Origin: an uncultured Rhodospirillales bacterium
GTDB taxonomy: Bacteria; Pseudomonadota; Alphaproteobacteria; Acetobacterales; Acetobacteraceae
NCBI GenBank assembly: GCA_903927465.1
Contig: CAIYMY010000162.1
Coordinates: 1 to 44,097, forward strand
Direction of reading: 5' to 3'
DNA length: 44,097 bases
Shown: positions 43,160 to 44,097 of the stretch, piece after piece
Numbering within the stretch: the first letter of the stretch is position 1
How the letters are laid out: each line of letters starts with the position of its first letter
The notes under the pieces: model-generated
Told to the model about the DNA's origin: nothing
What the model saw: the letters and a program-made list of their open reading frames with translations, nothing else
Database searches by the model: none
Made by a program: the position numbers and the translations under genes

Positions 43160-44097
43160 TCAAGACCAGTGGAAGGTAGGCGGCGCGATTTGTTCAGCCG
43201 AACGATGCGCCCAATCCTGCTTTGGCACATTCCCAATCACGCGCTTCTGCGCCTCATGCAAATGTTCCGCCGCCTGGCGATAATCCATTGTCAGTACCTC
43301 GCCATTTTCCACAACCTTGCGGCCATCCACGAATACCGCCTTCAAGGCCCGGTCACCCGCCGCGTAGATCAGGCTGCGAATGGGGTCATAGGCCGGGCGG
43401 ATCATGGGGTGGGTGATATCCACCAAGGAGAAATCCGCCTTGCAGCCCACCGCAAGCCGGCCGATGTCATCCCGTCCAAGCGCAGTCGCCCCGCCAATGG
43501 TCGCAGCATTGAATAAATCCGTCGTGCTGAGCGTGCGCGGTGAATTCGCCTGGGTGCGCGCGATATGCGCGGCCAAGCTCATCTCATCCAGCATATTATG
43601 CGGATAGGTATCCGTACCGATCCCCATATTCACGCCATTGCGGATATAGCGCCCCAAATCACGCAAAGCGATGCCGCGGCGCGCAAAAACAGTCGGGCAA
43701 TGCGCAACCGTGGTGCCGGTTTCCGCCAGCCGCTTCAGATCGGTTTCCGTATGCCAGCGCGTGGAAGGATGATCATCCAGGAAAATCCCATGTCCGATGA
43801 TCGCGCGTTCCCCAAGCAGACCAAGAGAATCCAACCATCCGATCGGCGTTGTGCCATGCCGGCGCGTGATTTCGTGAAATTCCACCACGGATTGCGCAGC
43901 ATGCACCTGCCAGGAAAGCCCGCGCTTATTGGCCTCAGCCCGGCTATCCTTCAAAAGCCCGGCCGAGCATGTATCAATCTGCGCCGGCACCACCATGCCG
44001 AAAAGCCGGCCGCATTCATGCTGTTCAGCGCGCTCCACCAGGCGCAGCGCTTCTTCCATGGCTTTCTCGCCGGCTTTTTCATCCCATTCATATTCAA
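43160..44097 (-). CDS. TRZ/ATZ-family amidohydrolase, N-terminus outside window
   Basis: The frame is open from the stop at 43160 to the window edge (about 311 residues), so the start is missing. 'LSWQVHAAQSVVEF', 'IIGHGIFLDDH', 'TVAHCPTVFARRG' and 'GIGTDTYPHNMLDEM' are the metal and catalytic blocks of the AtzA/TrzN/guanine-deaminase group. The C-terminal 'LAVGCKADFSLVDI' returns to the sandwich domain. Members deaminate or dechlorinate N-heterocycles or deaminate nucleoside-like compounds. It lies 64 bp upstream of the D-aminoacylase-type gene in the same direction and may share its transcript. Confidence 0.88.
   Translation of the reverse strand, partial: EYEWDEKAGEKAMEEALRLVERAEQHECGRLFGMVVPAQIDTCSAGLLKDSRAEANKRGLSWQVHAAQSVVEFHEITRRHGTTPIGWLDSLGLLGERAIIGHGIFLDDHPSTRWHTETDLKRLAETGTTVAHCPTVFARRGIALRDLGRYIRNGVNMGIGTDTYPHNMLDEMSLAAHIARTQANSPRTLSTTDLFNAATIGGATALGRDDIGRLAVGCKADFSLVDITHPMIRPAYDPIRSLIYAAGDRALKAVFVDGRKVVENGEVLTMDYRQAAEHLHEAQKRVIGNVPKQDWAHRSAEQIAPPTFHWS

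Overview
The window looks like chromosomal DNA from a GC-rich alphaproteobacterium, most plausibly an Acetobacteraceae/Roseomonas-type relative (moderate confidence, no rRNA or housekeeping marker is present). Pointers are the GC-rich codon use, ATGA/TGATG-coupled operons, an orphan Bug/TctC binding protein, DUF1194 and DUF6282 proteins, and several amidohydrolases and D-aminoacylase-type enzymes. No tRNA, rRNA, CRISPR array, integrase or phage gene was seen.

Left third (1-14.5 kb): two DMT-family exporters, a metallo-beta-lactamase-fold hydrolase with a coupled lipoprotein, a thiolase/DUF35 pair, a decayed IS3-type transposase, and a Dpp/Opp-type peptide ABC importer (permeases and ATPases on the minus strand, binding protein divergent on the plus strand). 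The binding protein heads a plus-strand run of creatininase-family, ketopantoate-reductase-family, M20 dipeptidase and SDR genes.

Middle (14.6-32.5 kb): two parallel catabolic modules. Module 1 has one giant fused dehydrogenase (2Fe-2S + FAD/NAD + BFD-like + DAO domains in one chain). It is divergent from a DHDPS-family lyase, an amino-acid binding protein, a permease, a Bug protein and an M20-like protein. Module 2 has the same dehydrogenase as three separate, translationally coupled genes followed by a DHDPS-family gene. It is divergent from a complete amino-acid ABC importer ending in a DUF6282 amidohydrolase, and convergent with a second, ATPase-less importer of the same family. The architecture resembles hydroxyproline, opine or D-amino-acid oxidation loci: the importers bring in an amino-acid-like substrate, the flavo/iron-sulfur dehydrogenase oxidises it to an imine or keto acid, and the DHDPS-type lyase/deaminase processes the product. 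The substrate cannot be read from the sequence.

Right third (32.8-44.1 kb): an L,D-transpeptidase Tat-lipoprotein divergent from a small Pro-Ala lipoprotein, an IS5-type transposase remnant in an AT-richer island, an M32 carboxypeptidase, and a coupled operon of a class A beta-lactamase-like protein, a hot-dog dehydratase, a CitE-like lyase and a DUF1194 protein. These are followed by a 3-hydroxyacyl-CoA dehydrogenase-family gene, an N-acyl-D-amino-acid deacylase-family gene and a truncated TRZ/ATZ amidohydrolase.

A 103-bp double-hairpin repeat occurs twice in opposite orientation (4779-4881 and 36970-37072, about 94% identical). One copy splits the IS3 transposase remnant; the other overlaps the stop codon of the M32 carboxypeptidase. 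Overall the region reads as an accessory nitrogen/carbon scavenging island for peptides, amino-acid derivatives, amides and CoA thioesters.
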